This document shows, one piece after another, positions 1-8,275 of a stretch of 64,000 nucleotides of DNA; position 1 is the stretch's first letter; every line of letters begins with the position of its first letter. Source of the DNA: Sphaerisporangium perillae (lineage in GTDB: Bacteria > Actinomycetota > Actinomycetes > Streptosporangiales > Streptosporangiaceae); assembly GCF_023276435.1 (NCBI RefSeq), contig NZ_JALLPO010000047.1, positions 1-64,000 on the forward strand, read 5' to 3'. The translations under genes were made by a program, and so were the position numbers. The notes under the pieces are model-generated. The model saw only the letters and a program-made list of their open reading frames with translations. It ran no database searches and had not been told where the DNA came from.

Positions 1-345
1 ACCCCGACGCCCCCGACCACCCCCAGCCCGCCTCCCAGCGGCGGCTGCTCGGCCACCTACAAGATCACCAACTTATGGCAGGGCGGCTTCGGCGCCGAGG
101 TCGCGGTCAAGAACAACGGCACCTCGGCGATCAGCGGCTGGACGGTGAAGTGGACCTTCGCCAACGGCCAGACGATCACCCAGCTGTGGAACGGATCCGT
201 CACGCAGAGCGGCAGCGCCGTGACCGTCAAGAACGCGAGCTACAACGGCAACCTGGGCGCGGGCGCCTCGACGACGTTCGGCTTCAACGGCAGCTGGAAC
301 GGCACGAATGCCGTCCCCTCCACCGTCACCTGCACCTCCCCGTAA
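1..345 (+). CDS. Secreted CBM2 cellulose-binding protein, C-terminal part
   Basis: The frame is open from base 1 and ends at a TAA, so 114 C-terminal residues of a larger secreted protein are visible. A Thr/Pro/Ser linker comes first, then a family-2 carbohydrate-binding module of about 100 residues. The module starts with Cys in 'GGCSATYKI' and ends 'TCTSP', the usual disulfide pair bracketing CBM2. Conserved Trp residues lie in 'NLWQGGF', 'SGWTVKW' and 'NGSWNGTN', as in cellulose- and chitin-binding surfaces. The catalytic domain lies before the window, so the enzyme class is unknown; in this family it is most often a cellulase, xylanase or LPMO. A convergent or downstream partner is not visible; the next gene is a tRNA 240 bases on. 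Confidence 0.9.
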   Translation, partial: TPTPPTTPSPPPSGGCSATYKITNLWQGGFGAEVAVKNNGTSAISGWTVKWTFANGQTITQLWNGSVTQSGSAVTVKNASYNGNLGAGASTTFGFNGSWNGTNAVPSTVTCTSP

Positions 346-586
346 CCGGCCGGATGTGGGCGGCTCCCCCAGGAAGCCGCCCACATCCAACCCGCACCCA
401 AAGGCACCACCGAGAACGACCCTCCAGTGCGCCGTCAAGTGCGGCTCCCCAGTGTCCCGCCCACCCACCCCGCCCCAATCAGCGCCCGCTCACCACGCTC
501 CGTCCCAAACTTGTCCAGGAGCCAGCTAAAGTGAACAACTCCCCGTGCTCACATGGACGCCAACTTATGAGAGACTCCAGGCTTGC

Positions 587-663
587 GGGGCGGTAGCTCA
601 GCCGGTCAGAGCAGCGGACTCATAATCCGTAGGTCGTGGGTTCAAGTCCCACCCGCCCTACCA
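587..663 (+). tRNA. tRNA with CAT anticodon (Met or Ile2)
   Basis: A full cloverleaf folds: acceptor GGGGCGG (587-593) pairs with CCGCCCT, with a G-U pair at 1-72. The D arm is GCTC/GAGC, the anticodon stem GCGGA/TCCGT with loop CTCATAA, and the T arm GTGGG/CCCAC with loop TTCAAGT. The anticodon CAT is at 621-623 and CCA is encoded (661-663). The first pair is not the C1/A72 mismatch of initiators, and the anticodon stem lacks three consecutive G-C pairs at its base, so it is not initiator tRNA. Elongator Met and lysidine-modified Ile2 tRNAs share this anticodon and loop and cannot be separated by eye. Confidence 0.93.
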
Positions 664-973
664 CGCCACCAAGCAAAACACCCGTTGACCAGGCACTTTG
701 CCTCAAGCGGCTTCCGCGATCATGCAGCCACCTGCCACCGGATGCAGCCGCAAGCCGGTGCTCACGGGATACATGCGGGATGAAAACGCCGCCGTTTGCC
801 CAGGTCAGGCACGCAAAAACGAAGGGCCCCGGGATGACTGCGCCTTCAAGCCGGCGGCGCTCCGTGCCGCCGCACGGCCCGCCGCCCGCCCGCCGTCCGG
901 GCGTGCGGCGTGGGCGCCGGTCCCGAACGGCGGCGAGACTCCGGGCCGCCCGCCGTACACTGCGCCCGCCGTA
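664..973. other. Intergenic, no gene seen
   Basis: About 310 bases between the tRNA and the end of the convergent membrane-protein gene. Open frames here lack a credible ribosome site or recognisable protein. A second copy of the tRNA 3' end, as would mark an integrated element, was not noticed. Confidence 0.5.
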
Positions 974-1633
974 CTAAACCTCATCCGCCGACCTGGGACG
1001 CGCCGCCGCCGGCCCCTGAATAGATGCCGCCCCGTTGAAGGGGGAGAGGTCCTGTTTCCGTATCGTGAGGTCTACCTTGTTCGCATGGTCGCCCGCGTCG
1101 ACGAAGGCTGCCGAGCTGTCCTGCCTGACCTTTCCCCGCCAGCCGCACTCGCACGTCGCCACATACATATTCGGGGCAAGTTCCTCTACCCGACCATGGT
1201 GCCGTCGACCCCGTGTCTGCCCAAGCACAACATAGGTGCCCATGACCAGCACCGCCACAGCGCCCAAGACGACGATCGCAGCCAACAAGCCCACCAATTC
1301 GGCTTGTCCAGCGTTTCCCAGAGGAATGGGATCATGCCTCCGGCTGAACCCGCCTATTGCAGCGGTAGTTCCAAGCGCGGCCGCGACCAACAAGGCGAGC
1401 ACGCCGAACGCCGTTCGGCGTATCTTCCGGACCAAGGCCAACGCTGCGGGAACAGCGACCACGCTCGTACCGATTGCGGCGCCTACCATGACTCGTGGCC
1501 AAAGCCACGGTTGATCAAACGCCTGCCCCAACAGGATCAGGGGAGCAACACTCAACATCAGGGCGGTTAACAGGAACGCAAGCCATCCGTGCCGATCGAA
1601 GAAGTCATCTAATCGATCTTCAACCTTCCCCAT
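974..1633 (-). CDS. Four-TM membrane protein with CxCGW tail
   Basis: I do not recognise the family. From the ATG at 1633 the product has 219 residues. Four hydrophobic segments are visible, at about 17-37, 46-66, 71-92 and 108-134. A cytoplasmic-looking tail of about 80 residues follows with 'ATCECGWRGKV', a Cys-x-Cys-Gly-Trp motif that could bind a metal. A longer GTG start at 1729 is possible but would add a Pro/Arg-rich stretch with no obvious role; neither start has a strong ribosome site. The gene lies in the tRNA-flanking stretch with other orphan proteins and a broken transposase, so acquisition by transfer is plausible but unproven. Confidence 0.55.
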   Translation of the reverse strand: MGKVEDRLDDFFDRHGWLAFLLTALMLSVAPLILLGQAFDQPWLWPRVMVGAAIGTSVVAVPAALALVRKIRRTAFGVLALLVAAALGTTAAIGGFSRRHDPIPLGNAGQAELVGLLAAIVVLGAVAVLVMGTYVVLGQTRGRRHHGRVEELAPNMYVATCECGWRGKVRQDSSAAFVDAGDHANKVDLTIRKQDLSPFNGAASIQGPAAARPRSADEV

Positions 1634-2212
1634 GCTGAGAGAACGGCCCGTGGTAGGAGCTGGTTCCCTGTTGCCGCCATTCGGCCTTGGCTGACTCTCA
1701 GGCGCAGCCCACCAGGTGCCTCCCCACACAACCGCTCACGATCACGGCCGCCGGCCACCATCGCCGACCAGGCCGCAGCCTTCTGATCACGAGCCGAACG
1801 GTCCTGATAAGGAAGCGGTCTCCGAGGTAGGGCCAGGGGGCCGCCGGGCCATTAGCGGGCCATTAAGGGAGGTCAGCAGCGGTTAATCACGGTCACCCGC
1901 GGAGAGCCCGCCACCCAGCTCACGGCCCGTACGGCCCAAGATCAGGCCGATTTGCAAGCAGGATGTCAGTGCAGAAGCGCTCGCTTGAACGTTGGCGCGT
2001 GGCTGCGTAGTGCTGGTTGCTTTTCGCCAGGTACATGGTGCCGTCCCATGGCCTCCGGCACGGGCCTCAGGCTCCGGGATGATCTCGGTAAGCCCCACGT
2101 AGTCGAAGGCTGAGGTCGGCCGGCTCTTCCCGCCACCATCGCCCCAGGACGAGCTGAGCAGACCAGGAGCGCGTGCGAAGCACGCTTTCGCCCGCTGCAT
2201 GGAAGTGCAACC
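1634..2212. other. Intergenic, no supported gene
   Basis: About 580 bases with only short overlapping open frames on the minus strand and no recognisable domain, clear ribosome site or RNA fold. The base composition looks less GC-rich than the flanking housekeeping-type genes. Confidence 0.4.
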
Positions 2213-2545
2213 ATGGTCATCGTGAAGCACGACATAGAGCCGAGATCCAAAACCAGCGAGTTACCTCCGTCCATGTTCAAAATGTCTCCGTGGCTACCGT
2301 GGGTGGCACTGGTCCTCGGGGTCTTGGTGATCCCTGATCAAGTCGGTGATTTAGTGACGGGCGAACCCCGTTCCCTGGCAGAGGGGCTTCATTGGGGGCC
2401 GGTCGGGATAGTGGCGGAAAACCTCATCGTATTGATCTCTTGGAGCCTGGTCTCATTCTTGGCGATCAAGGAACTGCTCCACCGACGACGCAACCGCTCG
2501 ACATCCGCATTCTCGGATGGCACAACGAAGCCCAACGACTCGTAG
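2213..2545 (+). CDS. Small two-TM membrane protein
   Basis: This 110-residue protein is of unknown family. Two hydrophobic segments are visible: one starts around residue 26 ('WLPWVALVLGVLVI') and one around residue 68 ('VAENLIVLISWSLVSFLAI'). An Arg-rich stretch ('LLHRRRNR') follows, suggesting a cytoplasmic C-terminus. GGAAG about seven bases before the ATG at 2213 supports this start; the ATG at 2273 is an alternative. It ends 13 bases before the remnant transposase, convergent with it. Nothing indicates function. Confidence 0.45.
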   Translation: MVIVKHDIEPRSKTSELPPSMFKMSPWLPWVALVLGVLVIPDQVGDLVTGEPRSLAEGLHWGPVGIVAENLIVLISWSLVSFLAIKELLHRRRNRSTSAFSDGTTKPNDS

Positions 2546-2558
2546 CAGCAGTTGAGAT

Positions 2559-3677
2559 CTACGATCGGACGCATACCCCGTAAGGCAAAGGGTTGAGCAA
2601 CCTCGCCAAGATCCGGAATATGCTGGTGACGCCGAATACGACTTCCTTGCTGGCGCGGACCCCGTCCAGATCGCCGCGATAGCGGACAATGCGCAGTACC
2701 TGGGCGGCACCGGGAAAGTCGATTCCGTCGGCGGGAGCCGTACGCAAGACGCGCGTCTCGGTCCGTCCATGACCACGATCGTCGGTGGTGTCAGTTCGCG
2801 CGGCGAACATCGCATCGGTCCCGGTCAGCGCGTGTGCCGCGCTGGTCAGCAGGGTCGGCTGATTGTCCTTGACGATCAGGAGATAGTGGCTGTTCAGGTC
2901 CTCGACCAGATGGCGGGCGGTCTCGCGGACCGTGTGCAGGGCGTCCCCGGTCAGCACCATCCCGGCGCCCTTGGCATCATCGAGCAGCGGGGCCAGTTCG
3001 GGCACCTCGGTCGTCTTGGTTGCGGCCTGCCGCTGAGCCGGCACCGCACCACGCTCGTGCTCGAACAGCGACAATAGGTGAACCCGGCCCCCGCCCGGCA
3101 ACCGAGCACCACGCATGGCCTTGCCGTCGAACGCCGCCGATGCCAGCATCCCGTTCAGCGGTGGTTGCCGGCGGGACCGCTGGACAGCGCGGCGGGCCTC
3201 GCGCTCTTTGGGAAGAGGCTGCGCATCGCAGTCCCCGGTACCGGCCCCGGCGCCGTCATCAGCACGCTCCAGATCGGTCGGGGCAGCCGATTCACCAAGG
3301 TAGGCGGCGGTTTGCCGGTCCACTTCGTTCCCATCGACATCAGCCAGTACCCGGCGAAGCGTGCACTCGCTGGGTGGGTGGTGAACGCCCGTGAGCGGGT
3401 CACCCCAACAGCCCAGGCGGGCCGGCAGATCCTGCGGCGCATCCTCGGCCCACTCGATGATCGCCGCGATCGAGTCACCACCGACCACGGTGGTGCCGAA
3501 CGTCATCACCGCCAAGATGGCCTCCAAGGTGTGACGGACCTTGCTCGCTTGCCGAGGGTCGGCGATCGACCGGAATCGGGCCACAAGTCCGCACTTCTGA
3601 CCCGGGATACTCTGAGCGTCGCTGTCGATCTGACCCACCTCGGGCACGCTGATCAGCGATGATGGAGCGACGGGCAC
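2559..3677 (-). pseudogene. ISAs1-family transposase, 3'-truncated
   Basis: The first ~350 residues match the ISAs1/H-repeat DDE transposase type: an N-terminal DDE-associated domain ('SIADPRQASKVRHTLEAIL'), then the catalytic-fold segments 'AAFDGKAMRGAR' and 'VLTGDALHTV' with two of the acidic residues. After 'KEVVFGVTS' (about base 2627) the sequence departs into 20 unrelated residues and stops. The usual last ~90 residues, with the final catalytic acid in an 'ENRLHW'-like segment, are missing, so the enzyme should be dead. The GTG start at 3677 has GGAGG five bases upstream. The 3' break suggests a deletion into adjacent DNA. Confidence 0.85.
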
Positions 3678-3730
3678 GGTTCCTCCGAGGATCGAACGGC
3701 GTCAGACACCGCTGATCTTCAGGAACCGTG
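3675..3730. repeat. 10-bp inverted repeat at transposase start
   Basis: CACGGTTCCT (3675-3684) is repeated inverted as AGGAACCGTG (3721-3730), 36 bases apart. The left arm covers the transposase GTG start and part of its ribosome site. It may be part of the IS end or a hairpin limiting transposase translation; a target duplication beyond it was not established. Confidence 0.55.
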
Positions 3731-4069
3731 TCCTTCCTCATCTGGCACTTGGCCAGTTATTACCTGGTCTTCACTCCGTACGCGACCCGCGCCCCAGGCA
3801 CAGCGGTACCGAAGAAATCAAACCCGGACGAATCCTCGATATGCCGGGGCCCTGCCCGAGTGGGGGCCTCCCCGGGGGCCTCTCGATACGCCAGGCGTAC
3901 GATCAAGCGCTCCACATCGCAGGCGCTGAGCTTCACCATCCCCTACCGCTCGATCGGCGACCGGCCGGCCCCGAACTGGCAGGTCCTCGGCCCCGGCCAC
4001 TTCCAGCAGTGAACGCCGACCACTGACCGAACTGGTCTTTGAGCTGGTACTCCTGCCCCGATCGCGCGA
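3731..4069. other. Intergenic, no supported gene
   Basis: About 340 bases between the IS remnant and the convergent end of the GT39 gene. A 94-codon open frame on the plus strand ends at 4012, but it has no ribosome site and no family I recognise; it may be debris of the insertion. Confidence 0.4.
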
Positions 4070-6118
4070 TCAGACTGCGGGGCCACATCGGCGCAGCTCC
4101 CATCTCGGGCTCGCTGCGGTGTGCGGCCCGCCGGCCGCGCCGGCTCGCGTGGTTGGAAACAGCGGTCCGCCGTAGGCGGAGTCCCGGACGAGCGTACAGC
4201 TGGAATGGATCCAGGACGTGACCTGCGCGGTGGTCGATCCCGGCCAGCCGCCGGCGCCTCGGCCGAAGCGTGACAAGACGTAGTGGACCTGTCCCGACGC
4301 GACCAGGCCCGAGAACTGCGACAGCGTGGGAAAGGGAACCTGGCCGGTGTAGCCGCCCATCGGAAGGATCGAGACGCCGCTGTAAAGGATGTACGGTGAG
4401 GCGTCAGTCCAGCGTTCCACGGCGAACAGGTACCTCGCGCCCGCCCGGTGTGCTGTCACGTAGGCCAGCAGTCTCCGCTGCTGCGGCGTGAGCCCTTGAG
4501 GCCGTCCCTGGTGGCTGGTCGGGCCGACCCTGCCCATCCCTCCGGTCTCGCTGTAGCGCGCGTCAAGTGCCGAGACCGACCACGCCCCGGGCGCGACGAG
4601 AAGCGAGGCCACACCGGTCACTATGCCGATCACCATTGTGGCCGGGTGTGGCGCGGTCCGGCCCGGCCTGGGGACGCACAGGAGGGCCAGGGCCACGGCG
4701 CAAAGCCCGATGGTCATGGGGGCCAGCCACGGCAGGAACCGCGGGTAGCACAGTGCGAGCAGGGCACACCAGGCGGCGTTGACGGCGAGTGCCGCGGGCA
4801 GCACCCAGGCGCGCGTTCCGCCGGCCTTGTAGGCCCTCCAGCAAAGCGTGATCCCGGTGCCGCTCAAGGCGGCCAGCGGTACGGCGACGACGCCCATGTA
4901 GTACGTGTGCCCGGTGACGCTACCGAGGCTGAAGACGAGAAAGTACGTCGCCAGCCACACCCCCCACAGGAGCAGGTGGGCGAGGTGGGGGTCGGTACGA
5001 GCAGCACGCCTGCGGATGAGGCCGAGGACGCCGAGGCCGATCGCGAGCATACCGAGCGGGTAAAGCCACCCGGTCTGCGAGGCGATCCCCGGACTTGCCA
5101 TCTTGGCTACGGTGTCGCCCGTATGGGGCGACGAAGAGGCGCTCACGGTAGGCGTCGCGCGCGATGCGGTCCCTGTCTCCGCCGGCCGGTTGAGCTCCGG
5201 AGGATCCGCGCGTTGCTGGTCCGCGATGACGCTTCCGGTGGCGGTCGCGTTGAACCCGAGGGATCCGAAGCGGCTCAGGAAGTTGTAGCCGACGACCATG
5301 CTGAGGGCCGAATTATTCGTGGTGCCGTCGATGTACGGCCGATCACTCGCCGGTATCAGCGCCGCGATCACGATCCAGGAGGCGGACAATGCTACCGTGA
5401 CAACGCCGGCCAGCGCCACGTGCCCGACTCTGCGGCGCAGTGAGACGGGGGCGGCGACCAGGTAGGTGAGTCCCAGTGCCGGCAGTACGGCCCATGCCTC
5501 CAGCATCTTGGTCTGGAACGCCAGCCCGACGTAGGCCGCGGCCAGCAGCAGTATCCGCAGCCGGGCGTGCTCTACTGCCCGCTGCACGGCCTCGGCGGCC
5601 AGCAGGAGCAACAGCGTGAACAGGGAGTCCTCGACGATCGACCGGCCCAGGCCCACCGTCACCGGGGTCAGTGTGAGGACGGTTGCCGCCAGAAGCGCGG
5701 GCACAACGCCGGCCCAGCGACGCGCCACCTTGTACAGGAGCAGCACGCACAGTACGCCCTCGACCGCTTGGGGCAGGACCAACGCCCAAGGGTGAAAACC
5801 GAACAGCCACGCCGAGATCACCTGCGGCCACAGGAACCCCGGCAACTTGTCGAGCGTGATGGAGTTGGCGGGATCGTAGGAGCCGAACAGGAAGGCCAGC
5901 GGGCTCTGCGTCATGCTCCGCACCGCGGTCGCGTAGTACACGTGGTAATCGCTGCGGTCGAGGTCCCATGTGAACAGCACCGCGGCGACGGCTGCGATCA
6001 ATAGCAGCACGGGGCGGGCGTAGGCCGGTTGGCCTGCGGGGGACCTCCATGGTGGTCGGCGTCCGTGAGATGGCAAGCCCGAGGCAAGCGCCACAGGAAG
6101 CGACACGTTTGCGCTCAT
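4070..6118 (-). CDS. GT39/ArnT-like membrane glycosyltransferase
   Basis: This 682-residue polytopic membrane protein is of the dolichyl-phosphate-mannose mannosyltransferase / ArnT type (YkcA/B-like in actinobacteria). Known members transfer a sugar from a polyprenyl-phosphate carrier on the outer face of the membrane. The N-terminal third carries the family signature: 'LDRSDYHVYYATAVRSM' after the first TM helix, the acidic first loop, then 'NSITLDKLPGFLWPQ'. Roughly a dozen hydrophobic segments follow, and the last ~150 residues form an extracytoplasmic domain. Its ATG overlaps the stop of the upstream TPR gene (ATGA, 6115-6118), so it is probably translationally coupled to that broken gene. 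The sugar acceptor cannot be told from sequence. Confidence 0.88.
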   Translation of the reverse strand: MSANVSLPVALASGLPSHGRRPPWRSPAGQPAYARPVLLLIAAVAAVLFTWDLDRSDYHVYYATAVRSMTQSPLAFLFGSYDPANSITLDKLPGFLWPQVISAWLFGFHPWALVLPQAVEGVLCVLLLYKVARRWAGVVPALLAATVLTLTPVTVGLGRSIVEDSLFTLLLLLAAEAVQRAVEHARLRILLLAAAYVGLAFQTKMLEAWAVLPALGLTYLVAAPVSLRRRVGHVALAGVVTVALSASWIVIAALIPASDRPYIDGTTNNSALSMVVGYNFLSRFGSLGFNATATGSVIADQQRADPPELNRPAETGTASRATPTVSASSSPHTGDTVAKMASPGIASQTGWLYPLGMLAIGLGVLGLIRRRAARTDPHLAHLLLWGVWLATYFLVFSLGSVTGHTYYMGVVAVPLAALSGTGITLCWRAYKAGGTRAWVLPAALAVNAAWCALLALCYPRFLPWLAPMTIGLCAVALALLCVPRPGRTAPHPATMVIGIVTGVASLLVAPGAWSVSALDARYSETGGMGRVGPTSHQGRPQGLTPQQRRLLAYVTAHRAGARYLFAVERWTDASPYILYSGVSILPMGGYTGQVPFPTLSQFSGLVASGQVHYVLSRFGRGAGGWPGSTTAQVTSWIHSSCTLVRDSAYGGPLFPTTRAGAAGGPHTAASPRWELRRCGPAV

Positions 6119-6914
6119 GCTGACAAATATGCTTCTTTACCCATAAAAGCCCTATAACGCCCAGACAGCACGGTCGAAGCCTTCTGCCAGGCGCCGATGG
6201 CCGCCGCGAGGTCTCCGGCTTCACGACGCACGTCGCCCAGCGCACGCAGCGCCAGGCCCTGACGCCGGGGAGCGGGAATGCCCTGACAGATCGCGACGAC
6301 CGTCTCCAGGACCGTGGCCGCCTCGTCCAACCGCCGCCGCGAGCGATGGAGCTCCGCCCAGACGAACAGGACGCGAGCCTCGCCCAGACGTTCGTCCACG
6401 CTCCGGTACGTGGCCAGAGCCTCGCCCAGGAGATGCTCGGCGTCCCCGAACAGCCGCAGAGCGAGTTTGGCGGAGGCGAGCCCCAGGGAGGCGTAGGCCG
6501 TGCCACGGGGGAAACCGAGATCGGCGAAGGATGTCAGGGCCTGGGCGAAGGACTGTTCGGCGGCGGCGGGTTCGTCCTGGGCGAGCTGGATCTCGCCCAG
6601 AAGGATCCGGGCGAACTGACGGGCACGGACGTCGCCCACAGACCCGGCCTGCTCGACGGCGCGTTCGATGTAGGGACGGGCAGCGGCATGCCTGCCCTGG
6701 TTGAAGTGGATCTGGCCGATCTCCCGCAGCACCGCGATCTCCGAACCCCGATCACCGGCCTCTGCCAGGCCGCCCGCCGCCTCGTCGTAGCAGGCCAGCG
6801 CCGCCGGGTATCTTCCTTATCCGCGCCAGCCGCGGCCTGCACCAGTGTGCGATCCGACAACGCCAGCGTCAGGTCTGCCAGCAGAAGCCGCTTCCAGAGC
6901 AGGTGGAACAGCAC
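6115..6914 (-). pseudogene. TPR-repeat protein with frameshift
   Basis: Read from GTG 6914 the product starts 'LFHLLWKRLLLADLTLALSD', then loses frame near 6810-6819. In the next frame it continues 'RYPAALACYDEAAGGLAEAG' and runs to 6115 as helical TPR-like repeats ('RGTAYASLGLASAKLALR', 'LALRALGDVRREAGDLAAA'). The frame used downstream has a TAA at 6817-6819, so a one-base shift is needed to join the halves. The repeats resemble the C-terminal TPR region of SARP/NB-ARC regulators, whose N-terminal parts are absent here. If only the intact part is made, a GTG at 6732 would give 205 residues. Sequencing error is an alternative to decay. Confidence 0.6.
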
Positions 6915-6929
6915 CGGCGCAGGTGCCTC

Positions 6930-7709
6930 TCACCGCCGCCGGACGCGCAGCACGCAGGTCAGCATCGGGAGGGTGAACTCGCCGTCCGCAGTCTCCGGTC
7001 TGCTCGCAAGGAAAGCGCGGATCCGGCCGAGCGTTGCCTCTTGTTCCTGTTCCGGCATGACCAGCATCCCCGCCCTCGTCGCAAGCGTCGCAACGAGAGA
7101 GTCAGCGGTGCGGCGCTGCCCGTGCGGGAACTCGGTCTGCTCCGGCGAGCCGAACCGGGCGGCCCCGCCAGTCTTGGGAAGGTGCATGTCTGCCGTCTCA
7201 GCGCGCCAATTGGTGGGCGTGTCACGAGGGCCAATGGCCGCGCTCCCGCTGACCCGCGCCAGCCCGGCAACCCAGTCGACCCGGTCGTCCATGACGTTCC
7301 ACAGGCCGGCCAGGATGCCGCCGGGTGCGAGAACCCTGGCGATCTCGGGTCCCGCGACGGCCATGTCGAACCAGTGCATGGCGTTGCCGGCCAGCACGGC
7401 ATCAACGGACGCGTCCGGCAGCGGTATCGCCTCGGCGCTACCCGGCAGGGCACGGACCTCCGGCAGTGCGCGGCGCAGCTCGGTCAGCATCGCCGGGTCA
7501 GGCTCGACCGCGGTGACGTCGGCGCCCACCGCAACCAGCGTGGCGGTGAGCTTGCCGGTTCCGGCGCCGAGGTCGAGCACCCGCAAGCCGGGCGCGGGCT
7601 CGAGCGCCCAGCGCACCGCGGCCTGCGCATAGTCCGGGCGGTGCTCGGCGTATGCGGTCGCCGCCGCGCCGAACGATGAGGCGTGACGGAGCCGTTCGTT
7701 TTGTTCCAC
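6930..7709 (-). CDS. Class I SAM-dependent methyltransferase
   Basis: This 259-residue methyltransferase has the Rossmann core in order. Motif I is 'VLDLGAGTGKLTATL' around residue 45, the acidic end of strand 2 is 'VTAVEPDPAM', 'GSAEAIPLPDASVDAV' is the post-I/motif II region, and 'ARVLAPGGILAGLWN' is motif III. 'FGAAATAYAEHRPDY' at the N-terminus is typical of the Methyltransf_11/UbiE-like group that handles small molecules. The substrate is unknown. The GTG at 7709 has AGGGTG eight bases upstream. It lies 15 bases before the TPR relic on the same strand, and a LuxR-type relic lies on the other side. Confidence 0.85.
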   Translation of the reverse strand: MEQNERLRHASSFGAAATAYAEHRPDYAQAAVRWALEPAPGLRVLDLGAGTGKLTATLVAVGADVTAVEPDPAMLTELRRALPEVRALPGSAEAIPLPDASVDAVLAGNAMHWFDMAVAGPEIARVLAPGGILAGLWNVMDDRVDWVAGLARVSGSAAIGPRDTPTNWRAETADMHLPKTGGAARFGSPEQTEFPHGQRRTADSLVATLATRAGMLVMPEQEQEATLGRIRAFLASRPETADGEFTLPMLTCVLRVRRR

Positions 7710-7907
7710 ACGATCACCCTATTGCGGCCACGCAAGACTTGATCGCCATGGGTTCGTGCCCGGCGCGGGCGGCGATTTGGCCGCCGTTCGTGCCAGCGCA
7801 GCCAAACCGGCCGAGACACCATCGCGACTTGAAGGCCACAGCGCGTTCCGCGCCGAGCTCATCCGCCAGATCTCGTGAGACTCCGCCACCCGTACCGACA
7901 GATCGCG

Positions 7908-8275
7908 TGAGACTCCGCCAGGTCAGCCGAGACCTGACAGCGGCGCTGAAGTGGGTAGGCGCCCCCCACCCCGTGCCGCCGGTCGGCCCGTGGTACTTCT
8001 ACCTCGACGCCCTGGCCGCCGTACGACAGACCCAGCACCGGTACGAGGAGTCCGCCGTGCTGGCCACCACAGCCCGCGACAACCTGGCCGTCCACGGGTT
8101 CGGCAACCCAGCTTGCGTGCCGTGGCGTACCCGGGCCGCCCAGAACCTGCACGCCCTAGGCCGTAGCGCACAGGCGCAGGCGCTCGCCGCGGACTTCGCC
8201 CACGCCCTGGCCGCTGCGCCCAGCGCCGGTCCGGCTGAACGGGACCGAGCCCCCCACCAACGGTCTGTTCTGAGC
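7908..8275 (+). pseudogene. LuxR/AAA-type regulator fragment
   Basis: A continuous reading frame encodes alpha-helical repeats: 'YFYLDALAAVRQTQHRYEES', then 'HGFGNPACVPWRTRAAQNL' and 'LGRSAQAQALAADFAHAL'. The 'NPACVPWR' pattern followed by an Ala/Leu helix is characteristic of the C-terminal TPR-like region of large LuxR/AfsR-type ATPase regulators. There is no start, ATPase domain or HTH, and the frame simply runs on into the opposite-strand monooxygenase gene. Edges are approximate. Assignment rests on motif memory, not a search. Confidence 0.4.

Noticed and set aside
1883-2280. Two overlapping minus-strand frames before the two-TM gene
   Set aside because: No domain, TM segment or ribosome site; coding in neither frame is convincing.
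3728-4012. 94-codon frame beside the IS remnant
   Set aside because: No ribosome site, no similarity recognised, mixed composition; treated as debris.
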